Assembly: GCF_014640115.1 (NCBI RefSeq)
Contig: NZ_BMGI01000001.1
Coordinates: forward strand, 394,501-458,500
Length of the DNA stretch: 64,000 nt
From: Sinisalibacter lacisalsi
Lineage (GTDB): Bacteria; Pseudomonadota; Alphaproteobacteria; Rhodobacterales; Rhodobacteraceae
Direction: 5' to 3'
Below are positions 1 through 6,426 of the stretch, piece after piece (position 1 is the stretch's first letter; each line of letters opens with the position of its first letter). The notes under the pieces were generated by a model. It was given only the letters and a program-made list of their open reading frames with translations. It was not told the origin of the DNA and did not search any database. The translations under genes were made by a program, and so were the position numbers.

Positions 1-71
1 GCCACGGTGGTTCCGCCGTCGACGACGATCTTCTTGCCGGCCACGTCGAGAAAGATCGGAAGATAATCCAT
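1..71 (-). CDS. cysG: Siroheme synthase N-terminus (partial, runs off the left edge)
   Basis: Only the first 23 codons are in the window. They read MDYLPIFLDVAGKKIVVDGG and then TTV, which matches the start of the precorrin-2 dehydrogenase/sirohydrochlorin ferrochelatase domain of CysG-type siroheme synthases (an MxxLPIFLDL-x-G start, then a beta strand into a glycine-rich NAD-binding loop). Siroheme is the prosthetic group of DsrAB encoded nearby. The ATG overlaps the stop of the upstream small gene by one base (TGATG), so it is translationally coupled to the tauD-like unit. Whether the methyltransferase (CobA-like) domain follows cannot be seen. A stand-alone Met8/CysG-N protein is the main alternative. 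Confidence 0.72.
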   Translation of the reverse strand, partial: MDYLPIFLDVAGKKIVVDGGTTV

Positions 72-277
72 CAGTCCTGCTGCCTCGCCCAGTCGCCCAT
101 CGCGTCGGACAGAGCCAGCGCGCTGTCCTGGTCGAGGTCCACCTGCGTGATCCGCCGCCCTTCCCGCAGGATCAGGCGCAGCATTTTCATTCCGCCGTCG
201 AAGCTCACTTCGCGCAGCTCGGCCTTGCGGCTGTAGGGCAGTTCGTAATTCGCGATTTCGCGGAAATCATCACTCAT
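71..277 (-). CDS. Small conserved-looking protein of unknown function (68 aa)
   Basis: This is a 68-residue soluble protein with no cysteines, signal peptide or membrane segment. It is rich in charged residues, with a central MLRLILREGRRIT stretch that looks like a beta-hairpin and an acidic C-terminal helix. I do not recognise the family with certainty. It overlaps the preceding small gene by 8 bases and the following cysG by one base, so it is part of a tightly coupled operon tauD-like, 70-aa protein, 68-aa protein, cysG. A role linked to siroheme or sulfur metabolism is only inferred from position. Its placement between overlapping genes supports it being real despite its size. Confidence 0.7.
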   Translation of the reverse strand: MSDDFREIANYELPYSRKAELREVSFDGGMKMLRLILREGRRITQVDLDQDSALALSDAMGDWARQQD

Positions 278-482
278 AGCGCAGCCCCCGGGTGAACGCG
301 GCCTCGAGCAGCCATTCCCATTTTTTCGGTGTATCGCGGAAATCCGGTTTCAGGTCGAACTCGAGATGCATGATCCCGCTTTCGCCGGCATGAGCGACGA
401 GCTTTTCGAGCTCGGCGAAGCTTGTCACCTCGGGGTGACCGATGATCAGGTCGCTTAGTCGGGCGTGGTTTGTTTCGGTCAT
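270..482 (-). CDS. Small acidic protein of unknown function (70 aa)
   Basis: This is a 70-residue soluble protein without cysteines or membrane segments. The middle alternates acidic and hydrophobic residues (MHLEFDLKPDF) and the C-terminus is aromatic and charged (KKWEWLLEAAFTRGL). I do not recognise its family. Its ATG overlaps the TGA of the tauD-like gene as ATGA, and its own end overlaps the next gene by 8 bases, which is the usual signature of real coupled genes. Together with the 68-aa protein it sits between a putative Fe(II)/2-oxoglutarate dioxygenase and siroheme synthase, divergent from dsrA. The function is unknown. Confidence 0.7.
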   Translation of the reverse strand: MTETNHARLSDLIIGHPEVTSFAELEKLVAHAGESGIMHLEFDLKPDFRDTPKKWEWLLEAAFTRGLRYE

Positions 483-1387
483 CTTGGGCTTCCTTTCACG
501 CGGTTGTGGAATCGGACACGGTAAACGACGCGCGGGCTGAACGCCCGCGCTTCTGCATCGAACCCGGTCCGGTCGTGCAGCACATTGTTGCAGAGCACAC
601 CCTGTCCCTCCCCGAATCTGATGGAGATCGTCATGGGATCGGGCTTTTCAAGGGTGGCCTGCAGGAAAGCGACGGCCTCGCGGGTAAGCGGATCGTCGCG
701 CCATTCGATGCTGCGGGTGCGGGCGGTGTAGCGCATCTGCATCTCGCCGGTCTCGGCGTCGGCAAAGAATACCGGGCCGACCGAGACCGGGCGCACCGAG
801 CCGTCTTCCTCCCGGTTCTCCGGGATCGTCATCGCCTGCGGATGCATCAGCGCGGTGACGTAATCGGGGTTTTCATCCATCAGCCGAATGAAGGCGATGG
901 TGTGGTCGAGCAACTGATTCGATCCGCCGTCTTCGGCGGGTCGTGCGGTGTGCAGAACCATGGCGCTGATTCGGTCCTCCGGGGCGTTGTAGTACCCATC
1001 GGTGTGCCAGTTCATCTTGCGCTTGGAATAGGGGATGTAGCCCTTCTGCGACGGCGCCTCGCTCTCGCGCAGGGCAACGATCCCGTCACCCCCGGCGGAT
1101 CGGTGCTTCTCGGCGATCCGAAGCCCCATGGCCTCCGCGAAGGCGCGCAGCCCGGCACGTTGGTTTTCAGAATCATCGACATGGTAAAGCGCAAGATTCG
1201 CCGCCTTGCAGCGCCGTATCAGCTCGGATTTCTCCGCCTCGGTAGGATTCGCGAGGTTGGATATCTCGACGAAGCCGGCGGATTTCGCGTTCTCTGCAGC
1301 CGATAACCGCGCATCTCTCCAAATCCGATAAAAATCATCGGCCTTTGGCGTTTGCCAAAGAAATCTGTTGTCTGGATGCGTGTTAAT
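479..1387 (-). CDS. TauD/TfdA-family Fe(II)/2-oxoglutarate dioxygenase, probably from an ATT start
   Basis: The product, about 302 aa, resembles TauD/TfdA/gamma-butyrobetaine-type dioxygenases. The iron ligands are visible as HTD (His128 and Asp130 from the proposed start) and a distal His271 in NNVLHDRTGF, with arginines (Arg281, Arg286) placed to bind 2-oxoglutarate. The substrate is unknown; an organosulfur or betaine-like compound is a guess from family and context. No ATG lies near the family start. A strong AGGGAGG Shine-Dalgarno precedes an ATT codon at 1387 by 8 bases, and the open frame upstream of it is AT-rich, basic and not protein-like. The gene is transcribed away from dsrA and coupled by ATGA to the next small gene. 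The start is unproven. Confidence 0.82.
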   Translation of the reverse strand: MNTHPDNRFLWQTPKADDFYRIWRDARLSAAENAKSAGFVEISNLANPTEAEKSELIRRCKAANLALYHVDDSENQRAGLRAFAEAMGLRIAEKHRSAGGDGIVALRESEAPSQKGYIPYSKRKMNWHTDGYYNAPEDRISAMVLHTARPAEDGGSNQLLDHTIAFIRLMDENPDYVTALMHPQAMTIPENREEDGSVRPVSVGPVFFADAETGEMQMRYTARTRSIEWRDDPLTREAVAFLQATLEKPDPMTISIRFGEGQGVLCNNVLHDRTGFDAEARAFSPRVVYRVRFHNRVKGSPR

Positions 1388-1477
1388 GGCGTGGTCCTCC
1401 CTGGATTGGATATCCCGATCTTTTTTGTCGGTAATATCCTTTTGTTTCTTTCGCACTTGCAGCAACTTTTTTCTTTT

Positions 1478-1497
1478 ACATTCGATTATCCGGATGT
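1478..1497. promoter_or_regulatory. Dyad operator (ATTC-N8-GGAT) between tauD-like gene and dsrA
   Basis: The AT-rich divergent spacer 1388-1635 holds an imperfect dyad, ACATTC-N8-GGATGT (5 of 6 arm positions complementary). It resembles the ATTC-N8-GAAT operators known for SqrR/BigR/YgaV-type persulfide-sensing ArsR proteins. The same pattern, with a very similar spacer ending in TATCC, recurs upstream of soeA at 16146-16165. The likely binder is the ArsR protein encoded at 15772-16098. Binding is inferred, not shown. Confidence 0.5.
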
Positions 1498-1635
1498 GTA
1501 GATTAATGGCAATGATGTTCGTCAGTCGGCGAAGAAATGCTATGCGACCGGGAGGTATCTGCGCATGTGTTTTGAACCGGGCTGGCGCCGACGCCTCAAG
1601 ACTATTTTGCGCGAACACTCGTTAGGGAGGATCTG

Positions 1636-2913
1636 ATGAAAGACGAATCGACCGACAAGGGGCAGCATAACACCCCGATGCTGGACGAACTCGAAGGCGG
1701 CAAGTGGCCGAGCTTCGTGACCGGCCTCAAGCGCCTGCGCGACAATCAGGACGCGAAATATGCGCCGATGATGAACGACCTCCTTGGCCAGCTCGAGCAC
1801 TCCTATGAAGAGCGCCTCGGTTTCTGGAAGGGCGGCACCGTTTCGGTTCTCGGCTATGGCGGCGGCATCATCCCCCGTTTCTCTGAAGTGGCCGACAAGT
1901 TCCCGGCCTCGAAAGAATTCCACACGCTCCGCGTGATGCCCCCGGCGGGCTACCACTACTCCACCGATCTGCTGCGCCAGATGTGCGATATCTGGGAAGA
2001 GCACGGCTCGGGCCTGATCGCGTTCCACGGCCAGTCCGGCGACATCATGTTCCAGGGCACCACCACCGAGGGCACCCAGAAGGCCTTCGACGCGCTCAAC
2101 GAGATCGGCTTCGACCTCGGCGGCGCCGGCCCGGCCCTGCGCACCGCGATGAGCTGCGTGGGCCACGCCCGCTGCGAGCAGTCGTGCTACGACGAGGTGC
2201 GGGCGCACCGCACCCTGATCAACGCCTTCCTCGACGAGATGCACCGCCCGTCGCTGCCCTACAAGTTCAAGTTCAAGTTCTCGGGCTGCGCCAACGACTG
2301 TGTGAACGCCATCCACCGCGCCGACTTCGCGGTGATCGGCACCTGGCGCGACGACATCAAGATCGACCAGGAGAAGGTCAAGGAGCACGTCGCCACCGTC
2401 GGCCGCAAGTACACGATCGACACCGTCGTTTCGATGTGCCCGACTCGCGCGATCTCGCTCAACGACGACGACACGCTCGAGATCGACAACCAGTCCTGCG
2501 TGCGCTGCATGCACTGCATCAACGTCATGACCAAGGCGCTCAGCCCGGGTGACGACAAGGGCGTTTCGATCCTGATCGGCGGCAAGCGTTCGCTGAAGGT
2601 CGGCGACCTGATGGGCACCATGATCATTCCGTTCATGAAGCTCGAGTCGGACGAGGATTTCGAGAAGCTCGAAGAGTTCGGCGAAACCGTGATCGAGTTT
2701 TTTGCCGACAACGCGCTCGAGCACGAGCGTATCGGCGAGACGATCGACCGGATCGGCCTGCCCGCGTTCATCGAGGCCGTCGGCGTCGACCCGGATCCGA
2801 ACATGGTCAACCACCCGCGCACCTCGTCCTACGTCCGCACCGACGACTTCGACGAAGAGGCCGAGAAGTGGTTCGCCCGCAAGGCTGCGGAAGCACAGAT
2901 CAGCGCCGAGTAA
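1636..2913 (+). CDS. dsrA: Dissimilatory sulfite reductase alpha subunit (reverse, oxidative type)
   Basis: DsrA is the catalytic alpha subunit of the cytoplasmic siroheme/Fe4S4 enzyme that, in sulfur oxidisers, converts DsrC-bound sulfur to sulfite. At 425 aa the length is normal for the family. The siroheme-cluster cysteines are Cys174-x5-Cys180 and Cys218-x3-Cys222. An inserted ferredoxin domain carries Cys268 and the CVRCMHC motif (Cys288, 291, 294). The start ATG follows an AGGGAGG site. It is the first gene of a long operon with dsrB 69 bases downstream. The oxidative direction is inferred from the dsrEFH, dsrL and dsrN genes downstream and the lack of dsrD; the sequence alone does not prove it. 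Confidence 0.97.
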   Translation: MKDESTDKGQHNTPMLDELEGGKWPSFVTGLKRLRDNQDAKYAPMMNDLLGQLEHSYEERLGFWKGGTVSVLGYGGGIIPRFSEVADKFPASKEFHTLRVMPPAGYHYSTDLLRQMCDIWEEHGSGLIAFHGQSGDIMFQGTTTEGTQKAFDALNEIGFDLGGAGPALRTAMSCVGHARCEQSCYDEVRAHRTLINAFLDEMHRPSLPYKFKFKFSGCANDCVNAIHRADFAVIGTWRDDIKIDQEKVKEHVATVGRKYTIDTVVSMCPTRAISLNDDDTLEIDNQSCVRCMHCINVMTKALSPGDDKGVSILIGGKRSLKVGDLMGTMIIPFMKLESDEDFEKLEEFGETVIEFFADNALEHERIGETIDRIGLPAFIEAVGVDPDPNMVNHPRTSSYVRTDDFDEEAEKWFARKAAEAQISAE

Positions 2914-2982
2914 TCGGCGCCACCCCTTACGTTCAATTCGGCCCGCGTCCGCCTTCGGGCGGCGCGGCTTGGGAGGATAAGT

Positions 2983-4065
2983 ATGAATCAGCAAGCTGAA
3001 AAACCCCGCATGCCCGACGAGGTCGGCGTCCCGGATCCGTTCCCCTACATGCACCCGGTGATGAAGGCGAACTACGGCAACTGGGATTGGCATGACCGTC
3101 CGCGCCCCGGCGTTCTGCACCACGTGTCGAAGTCCGGCGACGAGATCTGGACGGTTCGCGCCGGCACCCAGCGCCAGATGGACGTGTTCACCATCCGCAA
3201 GCTCTGCGACATCGGCGACCAGTTCGCCGAAGGCCACGTGCGTTTCACCACCCGTTCGAACATCGAATACATGGTGTCGAAAGAAGAGATGGTGCAGCCG
3301 CTGATCGACGAGTTGCAGGCCAACGGCTTCCCGGTGGGCGGCACCGGCGCTTCGGTGTCGATGATTTCGCACACCCAGGGCTGGCTGCACTGCGACATTC
3401 CCGGCACCGACGCCTCGGGCGTGGTGAAATCGCTGATGGACGTGCTCTACGACGAGTTCGTTCAGGAGAAGATGCCGAACCGCGTGCGTATCACCACCTC
3501 CTGCTGCCAGATCAACTGCGGCGGCCAGGGCGATATCGCGGTGAACGTGCAATACACCAAGCCGCCGCGCATCAACCACGATCTCGTGGCCAACGTCTGC
3601 GAGCGCCCTGCGGTCGTGGCCCGTTGCCCGGTTGCGGCGATCCGCCCGGCGATGGTCAACGGCAAGCCTTCGCTGGAAGTCGACGAGAAGAAATGCGTGG
3701 CCTGCGGCGCCTGCTACCCGCCCTGCCCGCCGATGCAGATCAACGGCAAGGAAGAAACCCGGATCGCGATCTGGGTGGGCGGCAAGCACTCGAACGCGCG
3801 TTCGAAGCCGACCTTCCACAAGCTCGCCGTCGCCAACCTTCCCAACAACCCGCCGCATTGGCCGGAAGTCGCCGCGATCGTCCGCAAGATCGTGTCGACC
3901 TACAAGAAAGACGCCAAGCACTGGGAGCGCATGGGTGAGTGGATCGAGCGCATTGGCTGGAGCCGCTTCTTCGAGAAAACCGGCATGGCTTTCACCAAGC
4001 ATCACCTCGACACCTGGACCGGTGCGCGCAAGACGATGAACATGTCTGCGCACGTCCACTTCTGA
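2983..4065 (+). CDS. dsrB: Dissimilatory sulfite reductase beta subunit
   Basis: DsrB pairs with DsrA in the alpha2-beta2 sulfite reductase and docks the C-terminal arm of DsrC. The protein is 360 aa with a preceding GGGAGGA site. Siroheme/Fe4S4-region cysteines appear at Cys137, Cys174, Cys175 and Cys179. The ferredoxin insert shows Cys215 and the CVACGACYPPC motif (Cys238, 241, 244, 248). It follows dsrA by 69 bases and precedes dsrE by 31, within one transcription unit. It is intact, with base composition like its neighbours. A phylogeny of the DsrAB pair would show whether it belongs with the oxidative alphaproteobacterial group. Confidence 0.97.
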   Translation: MNQQAEKPRMPDEVGVPDPFPYMHPVMKANYGNWDWHDRPRPGVLHHVSKSGDEIWTVRAGTQRQMDVFTIRKLCDIGDQFAEGHVRFTTRSNIEYMVSKEEMVQPLIDELQANGFPVGGTGASVSMISHTQGWLHCDIPGTDASGVVKSLMDVLYDEFVQEKMPNRVRITTSCCQINCGGQGDIAVNVQYTKPPRINHDLVANVCERPAVVARCPVAAIRPAMVNGKPSLEVDEKKCVACGACYPPCPPMQINGKEETRIAIWVGGKHSNARSKPTFHKLAVANLPNNPPHWPEVAAIVRKIVSTYKKDAKHWERMGEWIERIGWSRFFEKTGMAFTKHHLDTWTGARKTMNMSAHVHF

Positions 4066-4096
4066 TCATGAGAAGAAAGTTCAAGGGACAGCTGAA

Positions 4097-4489
4097 GTGA
4101 AAATCGGAGTTCTCGTAAGTGAAGGGCCGTATACCCACCAGGCGGTGGACTCGGCTTACAAATTCGTGACGGCCGCGCTCGCGGCCGGACACGAAGTGCC
4201 GCGCGTGTTTTTCTACCACGACGGCGTCAACGTTGCGTCGCGCCTTTCGGTGCCGCCGCAGGATGAGCGCCACATCCAGCAGAACTGGACGGCGCTCGCG
4301 AAGGAGCACGGGGTCGATCTCGTCGTCTGCATCGCCGCGGCCCAGCGCCGTGGCATGCTCGACGCCAACGAAGCCGAACGCCAGGGCAAGGATGCGAACA
4401 ACCTCGCCGAGGGCTTTCGCATCTCGGGCCTTGGCCAGCTCATTGAAATGGGGATCCAGACCGACCGTCTGGTGACCTTCGGCGACTGA
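4097..4489 (+). CDS. dsrE: Sulfurtransferase subunit DsrE (TusD-like)
   Basis: DsrE is a subunit of the cytoplasmic DsrE2F2H2 hexamer, which accepts sulfane sulfur from TusA and hands it to DsrC. The 130-residue protein shows the family fold (MKIGVLVSEGPY start). The persulfide-carrying cysteine falls at Cys78 in VVCIAAAQRRG, the same number as the active-site cysteine reported for Allochromatium DsrE. It lies 31 bases after dsrB and 11 before dsrF, in the canonical E-F-H order. The presence of EFH is the main marker for operation in the oxidative direction. Confidence 0.95.
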   Translation: MKIGVLVSEGPYTHQAVDSAYKFVTAALAAGHEVPRVFFYHDGVNVASRLSVPPQDERHIQQNWTALAKEHGVDLVVCIAAAQRRGMLDANEAERQGKDANNLAEGFRISGLGQLIEMGIQTDRLVTFGD

Positions 4490-4500
4490 GGGGGAACGAA

Positions 4501-4908
4501 ATGTCTGACGTGAAAAAGTTCCTCTACCTGAACCGCAGGGCGCCGTATGGCACGATCTACGCGCTGGAAAGCCTTGAAGTGGTGCTGATTGGCGCCGCCT
4601 TCGAACAGGATGTTTCGCTGGCGTTCGTGGATGATGGCGTGTTCCAGCTGACCAAGGGCCAGAACACCGACGGTATCGGCATGAAGAATTTCTCGCCGAC
4701 GTTCCGGGCGCTGGGCGATTACGACGTGCAGAAGCTGTTCGTCGAGCGCGAGAGCCTCGAAGAGCGGGGGCTCAGCGAGGATGACCTCATCGAGGTTGTC
4801 TACGAAGACGAGGATGACGATTGGGAAGAGAAGCCCGCCATCCGCGTTATCAGCCGGGCCGAAATGGCCGACGTCATGGCCGATGCCGACGTCGTGCTCA
4901 GCTTTTGA
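4501..4908 (+). CDS. dsrF: DsrF subunit of the DsrEFH sulfurtransferase
   Basis: DsrF (TusC-like) is the structural partner of DsrE and DsrH in the hexameric sulfur carrier. The 135-aa sequence has the family start (KKFLYLNRRAPYGTIYALE) and contains no cysteine, which agrees with a non-catalytic role. Near the C-terminus is a strongly acidic stretch (EDEDDDWEEKP) that is longer than I would expect and may be a surface loop. It has a good GGGGGA-type site, follows dsrE by 11 bases and precedes dsrH by 13. Confidence 0.93.
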   Translation: MSDVKKFLYLNRRAPYGTIYALESLEVVLIGAAFEQDVSLAFVDDGVFQLTKGQNTDGIGMKNFSPTFRALGDYDVQKLFVERESLEERGLSEDDLIEVVYEDEDDDWEEKPAIRVISRAEMADVMADADVVLSF

Positions 4909-4921
4909 GGGAGGGGGAGAT

Positions 4922-5230
4922 ATGTCTACGCTTCACACGGTGAACAAATCACCCTTCGCAACCCAGGCGCTTGTCAGCTGCCTGAACCACGCCAAGGCCG
5001 GCGACGCCGTTCTCATGATCGAGGACGGAGTTTATGGGGGACTTGGTGGCACGGGTTTGACCGAGATCATGGATGAGTTCGGGAAAAACGTGTCGCTCTA
5101 CGTGTTGTCGCCCGATCTCGCCGCGCGCGGACTCGATCCCAAGCGGTTGATTGCCGGGGTTGAGGGTGTCGACTACGCCGGGTTTGTAGACCTGGTCGCC
5201 AAGCACGACCGGACTCAGTCCTGGCTCTAA
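4922..5230 (+). CDS. dsrH: DsrH subunit of the DsrEFH sulfurtransferase
   Basis: DsrH (TusB-like) completes the DsrEFH complex. The ATG at 4922 follows a GAGGGAGGGGGAG ribosome site just after the dsrF stop and gives 102 aa, the normal family length; the frame is open further upstream but that overlaps dsrF. The single redox-relevant cysteine is Cys20 (ALVSCLNHA), matching the conserved position in Allochromatium DsrH. The C-terminus ends in a Trp-Leu pair. It sits 27 bases before dsrC, its functional acceptor. Confidence 0.94.
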   Translation: MSTLHTVNKSPFATQALVSCLNHAKAGDAVLMIEDGVYGGLGGTGLTEIMDEFGKNVSLYVLSPDLAARGLDPKRLIAGVEGVDYAGFVDLVAKHDRTQSWL

Positions 5231-5257
5231 ACAAAGTTCAAAAGAAGGAAAGCGAAC

Positions 5258-5590
5258 ATGGCATACGAAGTGAACGGTCAGACCGTAGAGCACGACGAAG
5301 AAGGCTACATCACCAATCTCAGTGACTGGACGCCCGAACTCGCCGAGGTCATCGCCAAGGCCGAAGATATCGAGATGGACGACGAGCGCTGGGAAGTGGT
5401 GAACTTCCTGCGTGAGTACTATGACGAATACCAGATCGCCCCGGCTGTCCGCGTGCTGATCAAATCCGTCAAGAAGACGATGGGTCCCGAGAAGGGCAAC
5501 AACAAGTACATGTACGAGCTGTTCCCCTACGGCCCGGCGAAGCAGGCCTGCAAGATCGCCGGTCTGCCCAAGCCCACCGGCTGCGTCTGA
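5258..5590 (+). CDS. dsrC: DsrC sulfur carrier protein
   Basis: DsrC is the substrate-carrying protein of DsrAB. Its flexible C-terminal arm holds two cysteines that form the persulfide/trisulfide. In this 110-aa protein these are Cys98 and the penultimate Cys109, spaced C-x10-C and ending KPTGCV, so it is a true DsrC and not a TusE or RspA homologue. A GAAGGAAAG-type site precedes the ATG. A GC-rich hairpin (5604-5629) and an inverted repeat (5651-5678) separate it from dsrM and may set its mRNA level apart from the membrane-complex genes. Confidence 0.97.
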   Translation: MAYEVNGQTVEHDEEGYITNLSDWTPELAEVIAKAEDIEMDDERWEVVNFLREYYDEYQIAPAVRVLIKSVKKTMGPEKGNNKYMYELFPYGPAKQACKIAGLPKPTGCV

Positions 5591-5603
5591 TCGACCAAAT
5601 CGA

Positions 5604-5629
5604 GCCCGGCGGAGAACGCGCCGCCGGGC
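5604..5629 (+). terminator. GC-rich hairpin after dsrC (attenuator or mRNA-stabilising)
   Basis: Nine-base perfect arms GCCCGGCGG/CCGCCGGGC enclose an 8-base loop, 13 bases past the dsrC stop. No T tract follows, so it is more likely a partial terminator or a 3'-end stabiliser protecting dsrABEFHC mRNA than a full terminator. The operon continues in the same direction with dsrM. Confidence 0.5.
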
Positions 5630-5650
5630 CGCCCTACCAAGATCCGCTAA

Positions 5651-5678
5651 TGCCCTGAAAAATAAAGATAACAGGGCA
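5651..5678. repeat. 7-bp inverted repeat between dsrC and dsrM
   Basis: Perfect arms TGCCCTG/CAGGGCA flank a 14-base all-A/T/G loop (AAAAATAAAGATAA). It lies 19 bases before the GTG of dsrM and just upstream of its ribosome site. It could be an operator, an RNA hairpin controlling dsrM translation, or an internal promoter element. None of these can be decided from the sequence. Confidence 0.5.
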
Positions 5679-5697
5679 AGTAACGGGAGGAGTCCGC

Positions 5698-6423
5698 GTG
5701 CTTTCCACGATTTACGCACTGCTGTTCTACGTCGCGACGATCCTCATCGTCGTGGGTGTTGCGCTGAGAGTGCGCAAATACGCGGTGACGCCCGCTCCGC
5801 TCAAGATTCCGACGACCCCGGCGCCGACCACGAAAGGCGGCGTTGTCCTGCGCATGCTGCGCGAGGTGATCTTCTTCGAAAGCCTGTTCAAGTCGAACAA
5901 GTGGATCTGGCTGTTCGGCTGGATGTTCCACATGGCGCTCTGGCTCGTGATCATTCGCCACCTGCGCTACACGATCCCGGGCAACACCCCGTTCTGGCTG
6001 GATTTCATGCAGCCCTTCGGCAAATACGCCGGATTCGCCATGGTGCTCGGCCTTGCCGGACTCTGGGCGCGCCGATTCCTTGTTGACCGCGTGCGCTACA
6101 TTTCGAGCCCCTCCGACCACCTGATCCTTGTGCTTCTCATCGCGATCGGCCTTTCGGGCCTGACGATGAAATTCGTCTCGCCCACCGATATCGTTGCGGT
6201 GAAGGCCTTCATGAGCGGGCTCTGGACCTTCCAGATCAATACGCTACCGACCAATCCGTTCCTGCTCATCCACCTCGGGCTGGTGATCGTTCTCTTGATC
6301 ATCTTCCCGATATCCAAGCTCCTGCATGCGCCGGGCCTGTTCTTCAGCCCCAGCCGCAACCAGGCCGACAATCCGCGCGAGCAGCGCCACATCGCCCCCT
6401 GGGCGGCCGAATTGGAGAAGTGA
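5698..6423 (+). CDS. dsrM: DsrM membrane cytochrome b of the DsrMKJOP complex
   Basis: DsrM is the NarI-like dihaem b membrane subunit that links the cytoplasmic DsrK to the quinone pool. The 241-aa protein has about five hydrophobic segments and several membrane-facing histidines (for example WMFHMALW, VIIRHLRY, LLIHLGLV, KLLHAPG). The start is GTG at 5698, 5-6 bases after GGGAGGAG; no better ATG exists. It is followed three bases later by dsrK, as expected for a tight complex. A shortened cytoplasmic C-tail (ending WAAELEK) is visible. Confidence 0.93.
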   Translation: MLSTIYALLFYVATILIVVGVALRVRKYAVTPAPLKIPTTPAPTTKGGVVLRMLREVIFFESLFKSNKWIWLFGWMFHMALWLVIIRHLRYTIPGNTPFWLDFMQPFGKYAGFAMVLGLAGLWARRFLVDRVRYISSPSDHLILVLLIAIGLSGLTMKFVSPTDIVAVKAFMSGLWTFQINTLPTNPFLLIHLGLVIVLLIIFPISKLLHAPGLFFSPSRNQADNPREQRHIAPWAAELEK

Positions 6424-6426
6424 TCC

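Noticed and set aside
1388-1618. N-terminal extension of the TauD-like protein from the ATG at 1618
   Set aside because: The added 77 residues are basic and AT-derived, unlike the family, and would occupy the dsrA control region; a good ribosome site lies at the internal ATT instead.
1540-4059. Long minus-strand open frame (839 codons) opposite dsrAB
   Set aside because: It mirrors the codon pattern of dsrA and dsrB, has a His/Arg/Val/Gly-biased composition without domains, and is a typical high-GC shadow frame.
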